DNA of 64,000 bases from Dehalococcoidia bacterium (GTDB lineage Bacteria; Chloroflexota; Dehalococcoidia; UBA2979): the NCBI GenBank assembly GCA_023228825.1, contig JALOAL010000004.1, forward strand, positions 124,001 to 188,000, given 5' to 3'. Position 1 is the stretch's first letter. The number at the start of each line of letters is the position of its first letter. The position numbers and the translations under genes were made by a program. The notes beneath the pieces were generated by a model. The model was not told where the DNA came from. It was given only the letters and a program-made list of their open reading frames with translations, and ran no database searches. Below, in pieces: positions 1 through 8,642 of the stretch.

Positions 1-389
1 ATGGAGGAAGCGAGCATGAAGGCCGCGAAGATGCAGTGTCCATGCACTTGGGCGATCGTTGGCTTGGGGATGGACCGGAACCGGAGGTAGTGGTCCACGT
101 CCAGTTCCCAGGTCCGCGCGTACATCACGTCCGTGCGGCCCATGAGCTCCGGGTCGCGCTCACCAACGTCAGGCGAGCCTAGGTCATGCCCTGCGGAGAA
201 GGATGGGCCCTCTCCCTTGAGGATGATCACGCGGACCACCTCGTCGTCCACCGCACGCTGGAAGGCGGCGTCGAGTTCCTTCATCGTCGGCAGGCTGAGT
301 GCGTTGCGGTAGCGGGGTCGGTTCAGGCTGACGACGGCGATCATGCCGTCGTGCGTCGTGTCGTACTTGACTCGGGGTTCCTCGCTCAT
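1..389 (-). CDS. Enoyl-CoA hydratase/isomerase family protein (3' part outside window)
   Basis: Crotonase-fold enzyme acting on acyl-CoA thioesters in the cytoplasm. About 129 N-terminal residues are inside the window and the gene runs off the left edge. Visible marks are the CoA-binding N-terminal segment RPRYRNALSL (about residues 24-33) and the oxyanion-hole region FSAGHDLGSPD (about 64-74). It is clearly a paralog of the complete gene at 11058-11891, which shares RPRYRNALSL, SAGHDLGSPDV and DHYLRFRS. The ATG start at 389 fits this alignment. A LacI-type operator-like palindrome lies at 425-438, just upstream of the start. Family membership is firm; substrate is unknown. Confidence 0.88.
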   Translation of the reverse strand, partial: MSEEPRVKYDTTHDGMIAVVSLNRPRYRNALSLPTMKELDAAFQRAVDDEVVRVIILKGEGPSFSAGHDLGSPDVGERDPELMGRTDVMYARTWELDVDHYLRFRSIPKPTIAQVHGHCIFAAFMLASS

Positions 390-424
390 GGTCGCCTCCC
401 GGCCGGGCTGATACCCAGATCGTC

Positions 425-438
425 TGGAATCGTTACCA
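425..438. promoter_or_regulatory. LacI-type operator-like palindrome
   Basis: TGGAATCGTTACCA is an imperfect palindrome around a central CG, the form typical of LacI-family operators. It lies 36 nt upstream of the hydratase start at 389 and resembles the site at 4790-4803 (11 of 14 bases identical). Regulation by one of the three LacI-type proteins in the window is inference. Confidence 0.4.
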
Positions 439-485
439 GGGCGTGTTACGCGTCCGAGCACTTACCTGTCAAGTCATTCGAGGCG

Positions 486-1208
486 TCATTCGAGCGCGAG
501 GCGCTCGATCCTGACCTCCACGCCATGAGGGTCCAAGAGGTCCACGACGGCGTAGTCTCCCGTCCCGAGGATGGGGGAGACGGAACCGGAGTAGCACACG
601 ACCGTACTGCCCCAGCGGCTTACTTTCGCATCGTCGTGGTGTCCGAGGGCGACGTAGTGGACGCCTGCGAGGGCTTCCGCATGGCGGTCCAGGATGATGG
701 GAGACGATCGCAGGCCACCGGCCTTGCTCATCAGTTCTCCGTGAGCCAGGACGACGGACCAGGTGTTCGGGTCCTCCGAAACGGCGAGCCCGGCGAGAGG
801 GTCATTCTTCGGCGAGTGTTCGGCCATCCCTCGTCCCCACACGTGTAGCGCGCCGCCCAGCAACGTGGTCGAGGCGCCCTCGATGGAATGCAGCAGGGAG
901 TGTCCCGGTCGGAGTGCGGCACCCAGGGAGCCGAGAGCATCGCGTTCCTGTTCCGAGTATCGGATGTCGTGGTTGCCCGGGATGAGGACGATTGGGACTT
1001 CGAAGGCGTTGATCTCGCTGGCAACCTCCGCGACGAACTCGGCGGGTTGGTCCGCTGTATCAAAAATGTCACCGGCCATGAGGACCGACTGGGCCTGAGT
1101 AGATTCGGCGGCAACGCGGAGCCCGCGGATCGAGTCGAGCGAGGTCCTGGCATGACTCCAATGGAGATGCAGGTCCGAGGTGTGCAGTAGGCGGACATGC
1201 GGGCGCAT
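486..1208 (-). CDS. Calcineurin-like metallophosphoesterase (SbcD/Mre11-like fold)
   Basis: A 240-residue soluble metallophosphoesterase. All family metal-binding motifs are visible: SDLH at 11-14, GDIFD at 46-50, GNHD at 78-81, AHGE at 155-158 and GHHD at 189-192, which would bind two divalent metals. The order resembles the DNA-repair exonuclease subfamily (YkuE/SbcD-like), but the protein is far shorter than SbcD and lacks its capping domain, so the substrate could be a nucleic acid or a small phosphodiester. The ATG at 1208 has AAGGAG about 7 nt upstream. It is transcribed in the same direction as the hydratase at 1-389 (97 nt gap) and divergently from the LacI gene. Confidence 0.8.
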   Translation of the reverse strand: MRPHVRLLHTSDLHLHWSHARTSLDSIRGLRVAAESTQAQSVLMAGDIFDTADQPAEFVAEVASEINAFEVPIVLIPGNHDIRYSEQERDALGSLGAALRPGHSLLHSIEGASTTLLGGALHVWGRGMAEHSPKNDPLAGLAVSEDPNTWSVVLAHGELMSKAGGLRSSPIILDRHAEALAGVHYVALGHHDDAKVSRWGSTVVCYSGSVSPILGTGDYAVVDLLDPHGVEVRIERLALE

Positions 1209-1313
1209 GCGCGGCTCCTTGTCTGGGAAAGACTGGGAACATCACCATAACTGTTGAACCGGTAGGATGGGCACGCGCTCCGGTTGGGTCGCAGCGTGTG
1301 CGGGAGGGGCAGG

Positions 1314-2348
1314 ATGTCGAATCGCGATGGGCATCGCGCAGTCACCCTGCGTGACGTGGCGGTAAGAGCGCGCGTCTCGTTAAGCACAGCTTCTCGCGTG
1401 CTCAACGGCGGGCACTATGCGAGCGACGAGGCGATCGAGCGCGTCCTGGAGGCGGCGCGGGCGCTGGACTATCGGGCGAACGAGAGCGCGAGGGCGCTCC
1501 GTAGAGCGAGGACCATGACCTTCGGGGTGGTGTTCCACCATCTCCGGAACCCCAGCGTCCTGGACCTCCTGGAAGGCATCGAATCCGCGAGTGACGACCG
1601 CGGATACAGCGTATTGGTCACCAGCGCACGCGACAGTAGTGAACGATATGTCGCACTCATCCGACGCCTGCTGGAGAGACGAGTCGACGCGCTCCTCCTC
1701 TCTAACCCGAACGATGCGCTCCTCAGTGAGATCGAGTTTGCACGTAGGGCGGGTGTCCCAGTCGTCGCACTTTCGACCCGGACGAGAGGGGTCTCGCATG
1801 TGCCCATCGTGCATGCACCTTCGCGAGATCAAATGCACGAGATGTTGCGCACGCTGGCGGAGCGCGGCCACCGGTCACTGTCCTTTGTTGGCTCGGTCAG
1901 GGGCGTTCCGGACAGGGGGTTCCCGGGGCTCCAGGAGGCGGCGGCGGGGTACGGCATCCGCCTGATCGAGGAGCCGCCTCTGGACTATGGAGAGAGCGCC
2001 GCTATCAAGTCACTGGATGCGCTGCTCGCGCGGCGAGATCGGCCGACTGTGCTCTTCGTCATGAACCGTGCGTTGCCCTCGACCATCGCACGGCTGGCGG
2101 ACCGAGGGTTTCGAGTCCCGGAGGACATCTCCGTTGTGAACTTCAACGACTCTGGCGGGGCAGCAACCGTCGGCCTCGTGGCAGAGATACACGTCGACTC
2201 CCGCCAGGTCGGGGCCGAGGCGGCCCGGGTGGCTGCGGATTGGGTAGAGGGTAAGGAGCCGGAGAACCGGCGCTCACTGCTCATCGCGAAGTGGCATCCA
2301 GCGCCTTCGCTCGGACCGGCGCCCACCCTGTCACCGGCAGCCCCCTAG
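1314..2348 (+). CDS. LacI-family transcriptional regulator
   Basis: A 344-residue regulator. The N-terminal helix-turn-helix (about residues 8-55) has the family pattern VTLRDVAVRARVSLSTASRVLNG, with the hinge helix segment following (ANESARALRR), then a periplasmic-binding-protein-like sensor domain starting with MTFGVVFHHLRNP. The start is placed at ATG 1314 because GGGAGG (1302-1307) sits 6 nt before it; an upstream TTG would add ten residues unlike the family. The last bases overlap the convergent CoA-transferase stop in a shared CTAG (2345-2348). Likely regulates neighbouring CoA-transferase, hydratase or transporter genes, by position only. Confidence 0.92.
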   Translation: MSNRDGHRAVTLRDVAVRARVSLSTASRVLNGGHYASDEAIERVLEAARALDYRANESARALRRARTMTFGVVFHHLRNPSVLDLLEGIESASDDRGYSVLVTSARDSSERYVALIRRLLERRVDALLLSNPNDALLSEIEFARRAGVPVVALSTRTRGVSHVPIVHAPSRDQMHEMLRTLAERGHRSLSFVGSVRGVPDRGFPGLQEAAAGYGIRLIEEPPLDYGESAAIKSLDALLARRDRPTVLFVMNRALPSTIARLADRGFRVPEDISVVNFNDSGGAATVGLVAEIHVDSRQVGAEAARVAADWVEGKEPENRRSLLIAKWHPAPSLGPAPTLSPAAP

Positions 2349-3604
2349 TCTTGTCCGTCCGGTGGGCCATCTCCCGAGATCCCGAGCGCTACGAGTTCTT
2401 CGTACTCGCCTCTGTCCATGTCGAGGAGCTCCTGGAACACCTCAAGGCTGTGTTCCCCGAGCATGGGTGCCGGACGCGTGACCTCTGGCTGCGTCCGTGA
2501 CATCACCCAGGGCGCGCCAGCGACGGTACGCCGTCCTGCCTCTGGGTGGTCAACCTCCACGGCAAAACCGCGCGCAAGCAGCGCCGGGTGTTTCAGGAGT
2601 TCTTCACGAGACCGGACACGGGCTGCCGGTACTCCGGCCGCGAGGAGTAGCACCTCCGCCGCCTCCGCGTCCTGTGTGCCTGCCCAGAGTGCGATGCGGG
2701 CGTCTAGGTCGACCTCATGCAGCTTTCGCGACTCTTGTGTCGCGAAGCGTGCGGCGTCCAGAAGGGTGGGGTCGCCGATGAGACGAGCCAGGGCACGCCA
2801 CTGCTCTTCGTCGTCTGCACACAGGGCGAGCCAGCGGCCGTCTCGTGCCTCGTAGGTACCGTGGGGAGCGATACGCGGGTGCCGATTGCCCGTCCGGGCA
2901 CGCACGCGACCATTCGCGGTGAACTCAAGGACGGCGTCTCCGGCCATCATGGCTGTCGCCTCCATCATGCCAAGGTCGATGTACTGACCTTCCCCGGTGC
3001 GGCTGCGGTGACGGATGGCGGTGACAATTGCCGCAGCAAACCAAGCCCCCGCGATGGGGTCCGGGATCATCGAGCCGGAGTTCATGGGGCGCCCGCCCTC
3101 GTAGCCGAGGAGCGAGGTGAGTCCGGACATCGGCTCTAGAGTGCCGCCGATGCCTCGTACGTCGCGCAGCGGGCCGGTTGCTCCATACGCGGAGAGTGAG
3201 GCGGCGATGATGTCCGGTCGGATCGCGCGGAGGCTGTCGTAGTCGAGCCCCCACTTGCGCATGACTGCGGGCGTGAAGTTATCAGCGATCACGTCCGCAA
3301 GCGGGACGAGGCGTCTGAACAGGGCACGTCCACGCTCGTCCGCGACGTCCAGGGTGATGGCGCGCTTGTTGAGGTTAACCGAGTTGTATGCGGCGGCCGT
3401 GTTCCACTTCCGCTGGCGCCTGCTCTCGTCGCGGACGCCAGGTGGAACCTCGCCGGCGTAGCCCCCGCGCCAGATGTCCGGGTGTGTACGTGACTCGATT
3501 TGGATGACATCCGCGCCCAGGAAGGCCAGGAGTTCTGTGGCGGACGTGCCAGCCCAGGCCTGTGTGAAGGTGATGATCCGAATACCTACGAGCGGGCCTG
3601 TCAT
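2345..3604 (-). CDS. Family III CoA-transferase (CaiB/BaiF), longer subunit of pair A
   Basis: A 419-residue CaiB/BaiF enzyme; the family moves CoA between carboxylic acids. Marks: N-terminal GIRIITFTQAWAGTSATELLAFLGADVIQIE-type Rossmann segment, NLNKRAITLD, and TGEGQYIDLGMMEA near the middle, where family members carry the active-site carboxylate region; the C-terminus has APMLGEHSLEVF. The ATG start at 3604 overlaps the stop of the upstream CoA-transferase by four bases (ATGA), implying translational coupling. It is closely related to 9770-11038, which is the second gene of an equivalent pair. Together with 3601-4737 it probably forms a heteromeric enzyme; substrates cannot be read from sequence. 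Confidence 0.9.
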   Translation of the reverse strand: MTGPLVGIRIITFTQAWAGTSATELLAFLGADVIQIESRTHPDIWRGGYAGEVPPGVRDESRRQRKWNTAAAYNSVNLNKRAITLDVADERGRALFRRLVPLADVIADNFTPAVMRKWGLDYDSLRAIRPDIIAASLSAYGATGPLRDVRGIGGTLEPMSGLTSLLGYEGGRPMNSGSMIPDPIAGAWFAAAIVTAIRHRSRTGEGQYIDLGMMEATAMMAGDAVLEFTANGRVRARTGNRHPRIAPHGTYEARDGRWLALCADDEEQWRALARLIGDPTLLDAARFATQESRKLHEVDLDARIALWAGTQDAEAAEVLLLAAGVPAARVRSREELLKHPALLARGFAVEVDHPEAGRRTVAGAPWVMSRTQPEVTRPAPMLGEHSLEVFQELLDMDRGEYEELVALGISGDGPPDGQD

Positions 3605-4737
3605 CGTGTTCCCTCCAGCTGTTGACCGAGCCACGCGCTGAGTACCTCGTCCGTGTGTTCGCCGAGTCGCGGGGCGGGCGTACGTACTCGCCACGGTGTG
3701 CCGCTCATCACGCAGGGTGAGGCGAGTGTCCTGACCGGGCGCCCATCGATGACCGTCTCGCTGAAGACGTCACGCTCCTCCAGGTGCGTGCTCGTTGCGA
3801 TGTCCTTCATGTCCAGCACTACGCCCACGGTGGCGCGGCGGTGCGCGAGCGCGTCGAAGAGTTCCCACCGGCCGCGCTGGGCCAGCGCGCCTTCGATTCG
3901 TTCCTGCAGCGGCGCTGCCTCCGCCTGGCGGACAGTGCGATCCAGGTAACGTGGATCCGTGGCGAGGTCTTCGAGGCCGAGTGCGTGCATCGCCTCCGTC
4001 CAGAAGTGCGGGCGGCTGAAGGTCACGGAGAAGTATCCGTCCCTCGTCGGGACCGGCCCACTGAACACACCCGGGCGCGCACGTCCGCGGCCTATGGCGT
4101 CCCCCTGGGCCGCGGCAAGGATCGTGGGGGCGGCCATCCAGAGCGGCGGTTCCAGTTCCGAGACGTCGATGACCTGTCCCGCGCCGCTCTGCTCACGTTC
4201 GACGAGCGCCGCGACGGTTCCCGTGTAGGCCAGGAGGCCGGCGAGGTAGTCGGACTGGCGCAGCGTCGGGCGGAGCGGTGGTCCGCCCTCGTCCCCGTTG
4301 ATCAGGGCCCATCCAGACACCGCGCTCGTCGTCAGGTCGTTGCCGGGGGCGTCCTCCGGCGCGGCGAGGCCGTATGGGGTGACGGCAACAACAAGCGCTG
4401 CCGGGGATGCTGCCGCGCGGGCCGCCTCGGCCGATTCCCGATCGGAGACAACGAGGACATCGGCGACCTGGAGGAGGCTTTGTCGTCGTCCATCCGCCGG
4501 GGCGAGGAGCGCGGATCGCTTGTTGGCGTTCGCGTACGCATGCAACAGCGAGCGCTCCGGCCCCGGAGCGTCGTCGAGGAATGGGGCTTCGGACCGGGTG
4601 GGGTGCCCCTCGCAGGATTCAAGGAGGACGACATCCGCGCCGTGATCCCCCATGAGTTTCGCCGCGAAGGCGCCGGAGAGCCTGGTTGAGAGGTCTACTA
4701 CTCGGATATCGCCGAGGGCTGAAGCATGCTTGCCCAA
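3601..4737 (-). CDS. Family III CoA-transferase (CaiB/BaiF), shorter subunit of pair A
   Basis: A 378-residue CaiB/BaiF protein. N-terminal DIRVVDLSTRLSGAFAAKLMGDHGADVVLLE is family-typical, as are NANKRSALL, the central GAGQVIDVSELE and the C-terminal PRLGEHTDEVL. The start is TTG at 4737 with AAGGAG directly upstream. It is the first gene of a coupled pair with 2345-3604 and is most like 8643-9773. It is shorter than its partner and differs through the middle region, so the two are not simple duplicates. Divergent from dppB at 4996 across a region with an operator-like site. Confidence 0.88.
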   Translation of the reverse strand: MGKHASALGDIRVVDLSTRLSGAFAAKLMGDHGADVVLLESCEGHPTRSEAPFLDDAPGPERSLLHAYANANKRSALLAPADGRRQSLLQVADVLVVSDRESAEAARAAASPAALVVAVTPYGLAAPEDAPGNDLTTSAVSGWALINGDEGGPPLRPTLRQSDYLAGLLAYTGTVAALVEREQSGAGQVIDVSELEPPLWMAAPTILAAAQGDAIGRGRARPGVFSGPVPTRDGYFSVTFSRPHFWTEAMHALGLEDLATDPRYLDRTVRQAEAAPLQERIEGALAQRGRWELFDALAHRRATVGVVLDMKDIATSTHLEERDVFSETVIDGRPVRTLASPCVMSGTPWRVRTPAPRLGEHTDEVLSAWLGQQLEGTR

Positions 4738-4789
4738 GATCTCTCCTTTGTCCTTCGTCGCCTGTCCTTCGTCGCCACGTCGTGCGTTG

Positions 4790-4803
4790 TAGGATCGTTG
4801 CCA
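4790..4803. promoter_or_regulatory. LacI-type operator-like site in divergent CoA-transferase/dppB region
   Basis: TAGGATCGTTGCCA centred on CG lies between the divergent CoA-transferase pair A (start 4737) and dppB (start 4996). It matches the site at 425-438 at 11 of 14 positions. A nearby GCCAGCTGGC palindrome (about 4816-4825) may be a second element. Function is inferred. Confidence 0.4.
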
Positions 4804-4995
4804 GCCGTGATGCTACGCCAGCTGGCAAGTGGGGGATGAAGGAGCATCGCTCCATTCTCGGAAGAACTGAGAGAACAGGCGGCCTCGACCCTTGTCGACG
4901 TGCCTGGGTGCGTGGTATATCTCGCCGGCGTCGGTCTGGGAACGTTCACAGTCACGCCTGTAGCGCAGCGTGTGGCCAAGAGGGAGGCACGTCGG

Positions 4996-5940
4996 TTGCA
5001 GATCTACGTTGCCCGTCGCGTGCTCAACATCATCCCGACCCTCGTAGGCCTGTCGCTCATCGTATTCCTGATGATGCGGGTCATCCCGGGAGACGCGACA
5101 GATGTGATCCTTCAGGAGAGCCCCACGGCCGTCCGGAAGGATGAGCTACGGGCGGAGCTTGGCCTGGATCGACCACTACACGAGCAGTACGTGCTGTGGA
5201 TCTCCGGCGTCGTCCAGGGCGACTTCGGTACCTCGTTCTGGACGAACAGGCCGGTCCTGGATGGCATCCAGAGGACATTCCCCGTCACGGTGGAGCTGGC
5301 CGCGTTCGCCTCGATAGTCGCGCTCATCGTGGCGCTGCCCGTCGGGATCCTGTCCGCAGTAAAGCAGGACACGCTTTGGGACTATCTGGGCCGCTCAATC
5401 AGTATCGCCGCCCTTTCGGTCCCCAACTTCTATCTCGGCACGCTTGTGATAGTGATCCCGGCGGTGCTCTGGAAATGGGTGCCGCCCGTTACCTATCGAC
5501 CGATCTGGGAGGATCCGCTCGCGAACTTGCAGCAGTTCTGGCTGCCCTCTCTGGTCATCGGCGCCTCGGCATCCGCGACGCTCATGAGGATGACACGGTC
5601 CGCCCTCCTCGAGGTCATGCGCCAGGACTACATCAGGACGGCACGAGCAAAGGGACTAGCCTTCCAGACTGTTGTGATGCGGCATGCCCTGAAGAACTCC
5701 CTGATCCCGGTGGTGACGATCTTCGGGGCGTTGGTCGCCGGCCTGCTGACGGGCACCGTGATCACAGAAAGCATCTTCAACCTGCCTGGCCTGGGGCGAC
5801 TGACGATCGATGCGATCGGGCAGCGAGACTATCCGCAGATCCAGGCCAATGTGCTGCTGTTCGGCCTCGTATACACCATCGCGAACCTGATGGTTGACCT
5901 GTCTTATGCAGTCCTGAACCCGAGGATCCGCTATGGCTAG
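4996..5940 (+). CDS. Peptide-type ABC transporter permease, DppB-like
   Basis: Inner-membrane permease of the DppB/OppB family, 314 residues. The N-terminal YVARRVLNIIPTLVGLSLIVF transmembrane helix, the RVIPGD motif, LGLDRPLHEQY, and the EAA-loop region (RTARAKGLAFQTVVMRHALKN) that contacts the ATPase are all present, followed by ESIFNLPGLG and a C-terminal NPRIRYG. The preferred start is TTG 4996 behind AGGGAGG (4981-4987); a longer reading from 4900 would add 32 residues with no family counterpart. Overlaps dppC by 8 bases. No ATPase gene is in the operon. Confidence 0.92.
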   Translation: MQIYVARRVLNIIPTLVGLSLIVFLMMRVIPGDATDVILQESPTAVRKDELRAELGLDRPLHEQYVLWISGVVQGDFGTSFWTNRPVLDGIQRTFPVTVELAAFASIVALIVALPVGILSAVKQDTLWDYLGRSISIAALSVPNFYLGTLVIVIPAVLWKWVPPVTYRPIWEDPLANLQQFWLPSLVIGASASATLMRMTRSALLEVMRQDYIRTARAKGLAFQTVVMRHALKNSLIPVVTIFGALVAGLLTGTVITESIFNLPGLGRLTIDAIGQRDYPQIQANVLLFGLVYTIANLMVDLSYAVLNPRIRYG

Positions 5941-6841
5941 CTCGGTCGAACCAACCACACCGCGTGTCATGGCGCAGGGCTTGACTTCAGCCTCGAAGGC
6001 TTCCACTGCTCGACGGGCCCTCCGGCTCGCGCGACGTAAGCCGCTGGGCGCAGTGGGCTTGGGATTGCTGGCGATCCTGTGCTTTGTGGCGGCGTTCGCT
6101 CCACTCCTCGCTCCTCATGATCCGTACGAGTCGATCAGTGGAGCGCGTCTGTTGTCGCCCTCGTTCGAGCATCCAATGGGCACCGACAACCTCGGGCGGG
6201 ACCTCCTGTCGCGGATCATCCACGGCGCGAGGATCTCCTTGCTCATCGGGGTCTTCGCGGGGGCACTGGGCACGGTCGGTGGTCTCGTAGTGGGAGTGGT
6301 CTCGGGCTACGCTGGTGGCTGGGTCGACAGTGCAATCCAGCGGGTGGTCGACTCCATGATGGCGTTCCCGGGCCTGATCCTGGCGCTGACGCTGGTCGCG
6401 ACGCTCGGCCCCAACCTTCGTAACGTCATGATTGCGATTGCGGTCGGCTCTATCCCGGGCACGTCTCGCGTCATCCGTGGCGCGGTCTTCTCTGTGAAGG
6501 AGGAGGACTACGTCTCCGCTGCCCGAGCCCTGGGAGCCCCGGGTTGGCGCGTGGCCGTGTTCCACATCATACCGAACGTCATGGCGCCGGTGCTCATCCT
6601 GGCCTCCGTCGCGTTCGGTACGGCCATCATCGCGGAGGCGTCGCTCTCATTCCTCGGACTCGGTGCGCAGCCGCCCACGCCTTCCTGGGGTGTGATGCTC
6701 AGCGGCCCGAGCCGGCGCTTCATGACGGACGCCCCGTGGATGGCGGTCTTCCCGGGACTGGCGATCAGTCTGGTCATCTTCGGCATCAACATTTTCGGCG
6801 ATGCCTTGCGAGACGTGCTCGATCCGCGTCTACGCGGTTAA
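5933..6841 (+). CDS. Peptide-type ABC transporter permease, DppC-like
   Basis: Second permease subunit (302 residues), partner of the gene at 4996. It has an N-terminal helix after RRKPLGAVGLGLL, the family segment HPMGTDNLGRDLLSRIIHGARISLLIG, the EAA loop (SAARALGAPGWRVAVFHIIPN) and SLSFLGLGAQPPTPSWG near the C-terminus. The start codon lies inside the end of dppB (8-base overlap). A GC-rich palindrome at 6854-6867 separates it from the binding-protein gene. Confidence 0.93.
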   Translation: MASSVEPTTPRVMAQGLTSASKASTARRALRLARRKPLGAVGLGLLAILCFVAAFAPLLAPHDPYESISGARLLSPSFEHPMGTDNLGRDLLSRIIHGARISLLIGVFAGALGTVGGLVVGVVSGYAGGWVDSAIQRVVDSMMAFPGLILALTLVATLGPNLRNVMIAIAVGSIPGTSRVIRGAVFSVKEEDYVSAARALGAPGWRVAVFHIIPNVMAPVLILASVAFGTAIIAEASLSFLGLGAQPPTPSWGVMLSGPSRRFMTDAPWMAVFPGLAISLVIFGINIFGDALRDVLDPRLRG

Positions 6842-6853
6842 GCAGGTATTCCT

Positions 6854-6867
6854 CCGGCCGCGGCCGG
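6854..6867. promoter_or_regulatory. Perfect 14-bp palindrome between permease and binding-protein genes
   Basis: CCGGCCGCGGCCGG in the 41-nt gap between dppC and the binding-protein gene. It could be an mRNA processing or stabilising element or an operator. It precedes the GGAGGGGA ribosome site at 6873-6880. Confidence 0.35.
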
Positions 6868-6882
6868 AAATTGGAGGGGACT

Positions 6883-8574
6883 ATGAGCAACTACTGGACC
6901 AAGCGGCGCCTCTCGCGGCGCACAGTGCTCCGTGGCAGTGCACTTAGCGGCGTCAGCCTTCTCGGCGCGGCTCTCATCGGCTGCGGTGGCGACGATGATT
7001 CGCCTTCGGGCGGGACGAGCACGGCAACCGGCGGAGGCAGTGGCGTGGTGACGACGGGCACCCCGGCACCCTCCGCGGACGCGAATGTCAAGCGCGGAGG
7101 CGAGGTCATCCTCGCGGGTGGCGACCTCCAGCGGCTGGACTTCCAGGCGACGATCTCAACGCCGACCCAGAACGCGTCGTCGCTCGTCTACAGCCGGCTG
7201 GTCCGGTACGACCCGTACACCGGCGCCAACGACTACGGAATCATCCCGGACCTCGCCGAGTCATGGGAGGTCGAGTCGGACCGCATCACCTTCCACTTGA
7301 AGCAGGGCGTGAAGTGGCCAAATGTGGACCCGGTGAACGGCCGCGAGTTCGTTGCTTCGGACGTGCAGTACTCGTATGAGCGCGTGGCGACTGACGGGCC
7401 TGAGTGGGTCCATGCATACAAGATGGATCCGATCTCCTCGATCGAGGCCCCTGACGACTACACCGTCGTCATGAACCTCTCCCGTCCGTCCGCCGGCCTC
7501 CTCAGCGACCTCGCCTCCGGGCAGGGGATGGGCCTGGTCCCGCGCGAGTTGGTGGAGGCTGACGGCGACCTTGACACGCGTTGGATCGGCACTGGCCCGT
7601 TCATGCTCGATCGATGGGAGCAGGGCAACCGGATCCGGTTCGTGCGAAACCCGGACTACCACGAGGACGGCTACCCGTATGTGGACGCCATCGAGTGGCG
7701 TTTCATCACGGACTCTTCGACGAACCTGGCGAACTTCATCGCCGGCCAGTTGAGCTACTACGCGCTGCCTTCCCTTGAAGCCCTGCGGCAGGTGCAGTCG
7801 TCCACGGACGCGATGGTGCAGACGTTCGCGAACCTGGGCGGTACGCACAAGATGTTCAACGTCCGCGAGGACGGCCCGAACCCTGCCCTGGCGGATGTCC
7901 GCGTCCGTCAGGCAATCGACTACGCGCTGAATCGCCAGGACATCCTGGACTTCGTCCTTGGTGGCGATGGCAACATCGCGGGGCCGGTCATGCCGGTTGG
8001 ATACGGTGACTGGTCCCTGAGCCCGGACGAGATCGCGGAGCTCCACCCTGAGAACCTGGATGAGGCGCGCGCGCTGATCACCGCGGCCGGCGCGGACGGG
8101 CTCACGATCGAGCACGACTACGGCAACACCTCCGCATTCTCGGAGGATGAAGCCCCGATCATGCAGCAGCAGCTGGCACGCGTGGGTATTCGACTCGAAC
8201 TGCTCCCGAGGGAGCGGACGGTCTACCTGCAGGCACAGGTGGACGGGAACTTCTCGTTCCAGGGCATCGGCATGGGTGGCTACCCGGACCCGGACAACTT
8301 CCTGTACCCAGTGTTCCATTCCACCGGATCGAAGAACTACGGGGGTGTGGACGACCCCGAGCTTGACGCCCGGATCGAGGAGCAGCAGGGCATCCTCGAA
8401 CATGAGGAGCGCGTCGAGTTCATCAAGAACCTCGACCGAGACTGGAAGGACTACCTGTACCGCATCTACACGGTCTACCCGAACACGCACCAAGCGTGGA
8501 GCTCGCAAATCGTGAACCCGTTCCAGCCTAAGGGCTGGGACTGGCGAGGCCTCCAGGCGGTCGCCTTCAAGTAA
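6883..8574 (+). CDS. Peptide-type ABC transporter substrate-binding lipoprotein (SBP family 5)
   Basis: A 563-residue extracytoplasmic binding protein. Its N-terminus has a twin-arginine motif (SRRTVLRG, about residues 10-17), a hydrophobic stretch and the lipobox ALIGC, so it is likely Tat-exported and lipid-anchored. A Gly/Ser/Thr linker follows, then the family 5 pattern (RGGEVILAGGD, LAESWEVESDRITFHLKQGVKW, WIGTGPFMLD, RNPDYHEDGYPYVDAIEWR). ATG 6883 has GGAGGGGA upstream; longer in-frame readings are rejected because they overlap dppC. Third gene of the dppB-dppC-binding-protein operon. Ligand unknown; family members bind peptides, opines, sugars and other solutes. Confidence 0.93.
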   Translation: MSNYWTKRRLSRRTVLRGSALSGVSLLGAALIGCGGDDDSPSGGTSTATGGGSGVVTTGTPAPSADANVKRGGEVILAGGDLQRLDFQATISTPTQNASSLVYSRLVRYDPYTGANDYGIIPDLAESWEVESDRITFHLKQGVKWPNVDPVNGREFVASDVQYSYERVATDGPEWVHAYKMDPISSIEAPDDYTVVMNLSRPSAGLLSDLASGQGMGLVPRELVEADGDLDTRWIGTGPFMLDRWEQGNRIRFVRNPDYHEDGYPYVDAIEWRFITDSSTNLANFIAGQLSYYALPSLEALRQVQSSTDAMVQTFANLGGTHKMFNVREDGPNPALADVRVRQAIDYALNRQDILDFVLGGDGNIAGPVMPVGYGDWSLSPDEIAELHPENLDEARALITAAGADGLTIEHDYGNTSAFSEDEAPIMQQQLARVGIRLELLPRERTVYLQAQVDGNFSFQGIGMGGYPDPDNFLYPVFHSTGSKNYGGVDDPELDARIEEQQGILEHEERVEFIKNLDRDWKDYLYRIYTVYPNTHQAWSSQIVNPFQPKGWDWRGLQAVAFK

Positions 8575-8586
8575 CTACCTCTAAGT

Positions 8587-8617
8587 GACCGGGAGCCATT
8601 GCGTACGGCTCCCGGTC
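8587..8617. terminator. Terminator-like hairpin after binding-protein gene
   Basis: GACCGGGAGCC pairs perfectly with GGCTCCCGGTC around a 9-nt loop, directly after the stop at 8574 and before the CoA-transferase gene at 8643. There is no U-tract, so it may act as a 3' stabiliser or partial terminator. Confidence 0.6.
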
Positions 8618-8642
8618 GCGGGTTGGTCTGACAGGATGCGAC

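Noticed and set aside
6544..6882. Long upstream extension of the binding-protein ORF
   Set aside because: It overlaps dppC in another frame; the Tat signal and GGAGGGGA site place the start at 6883.
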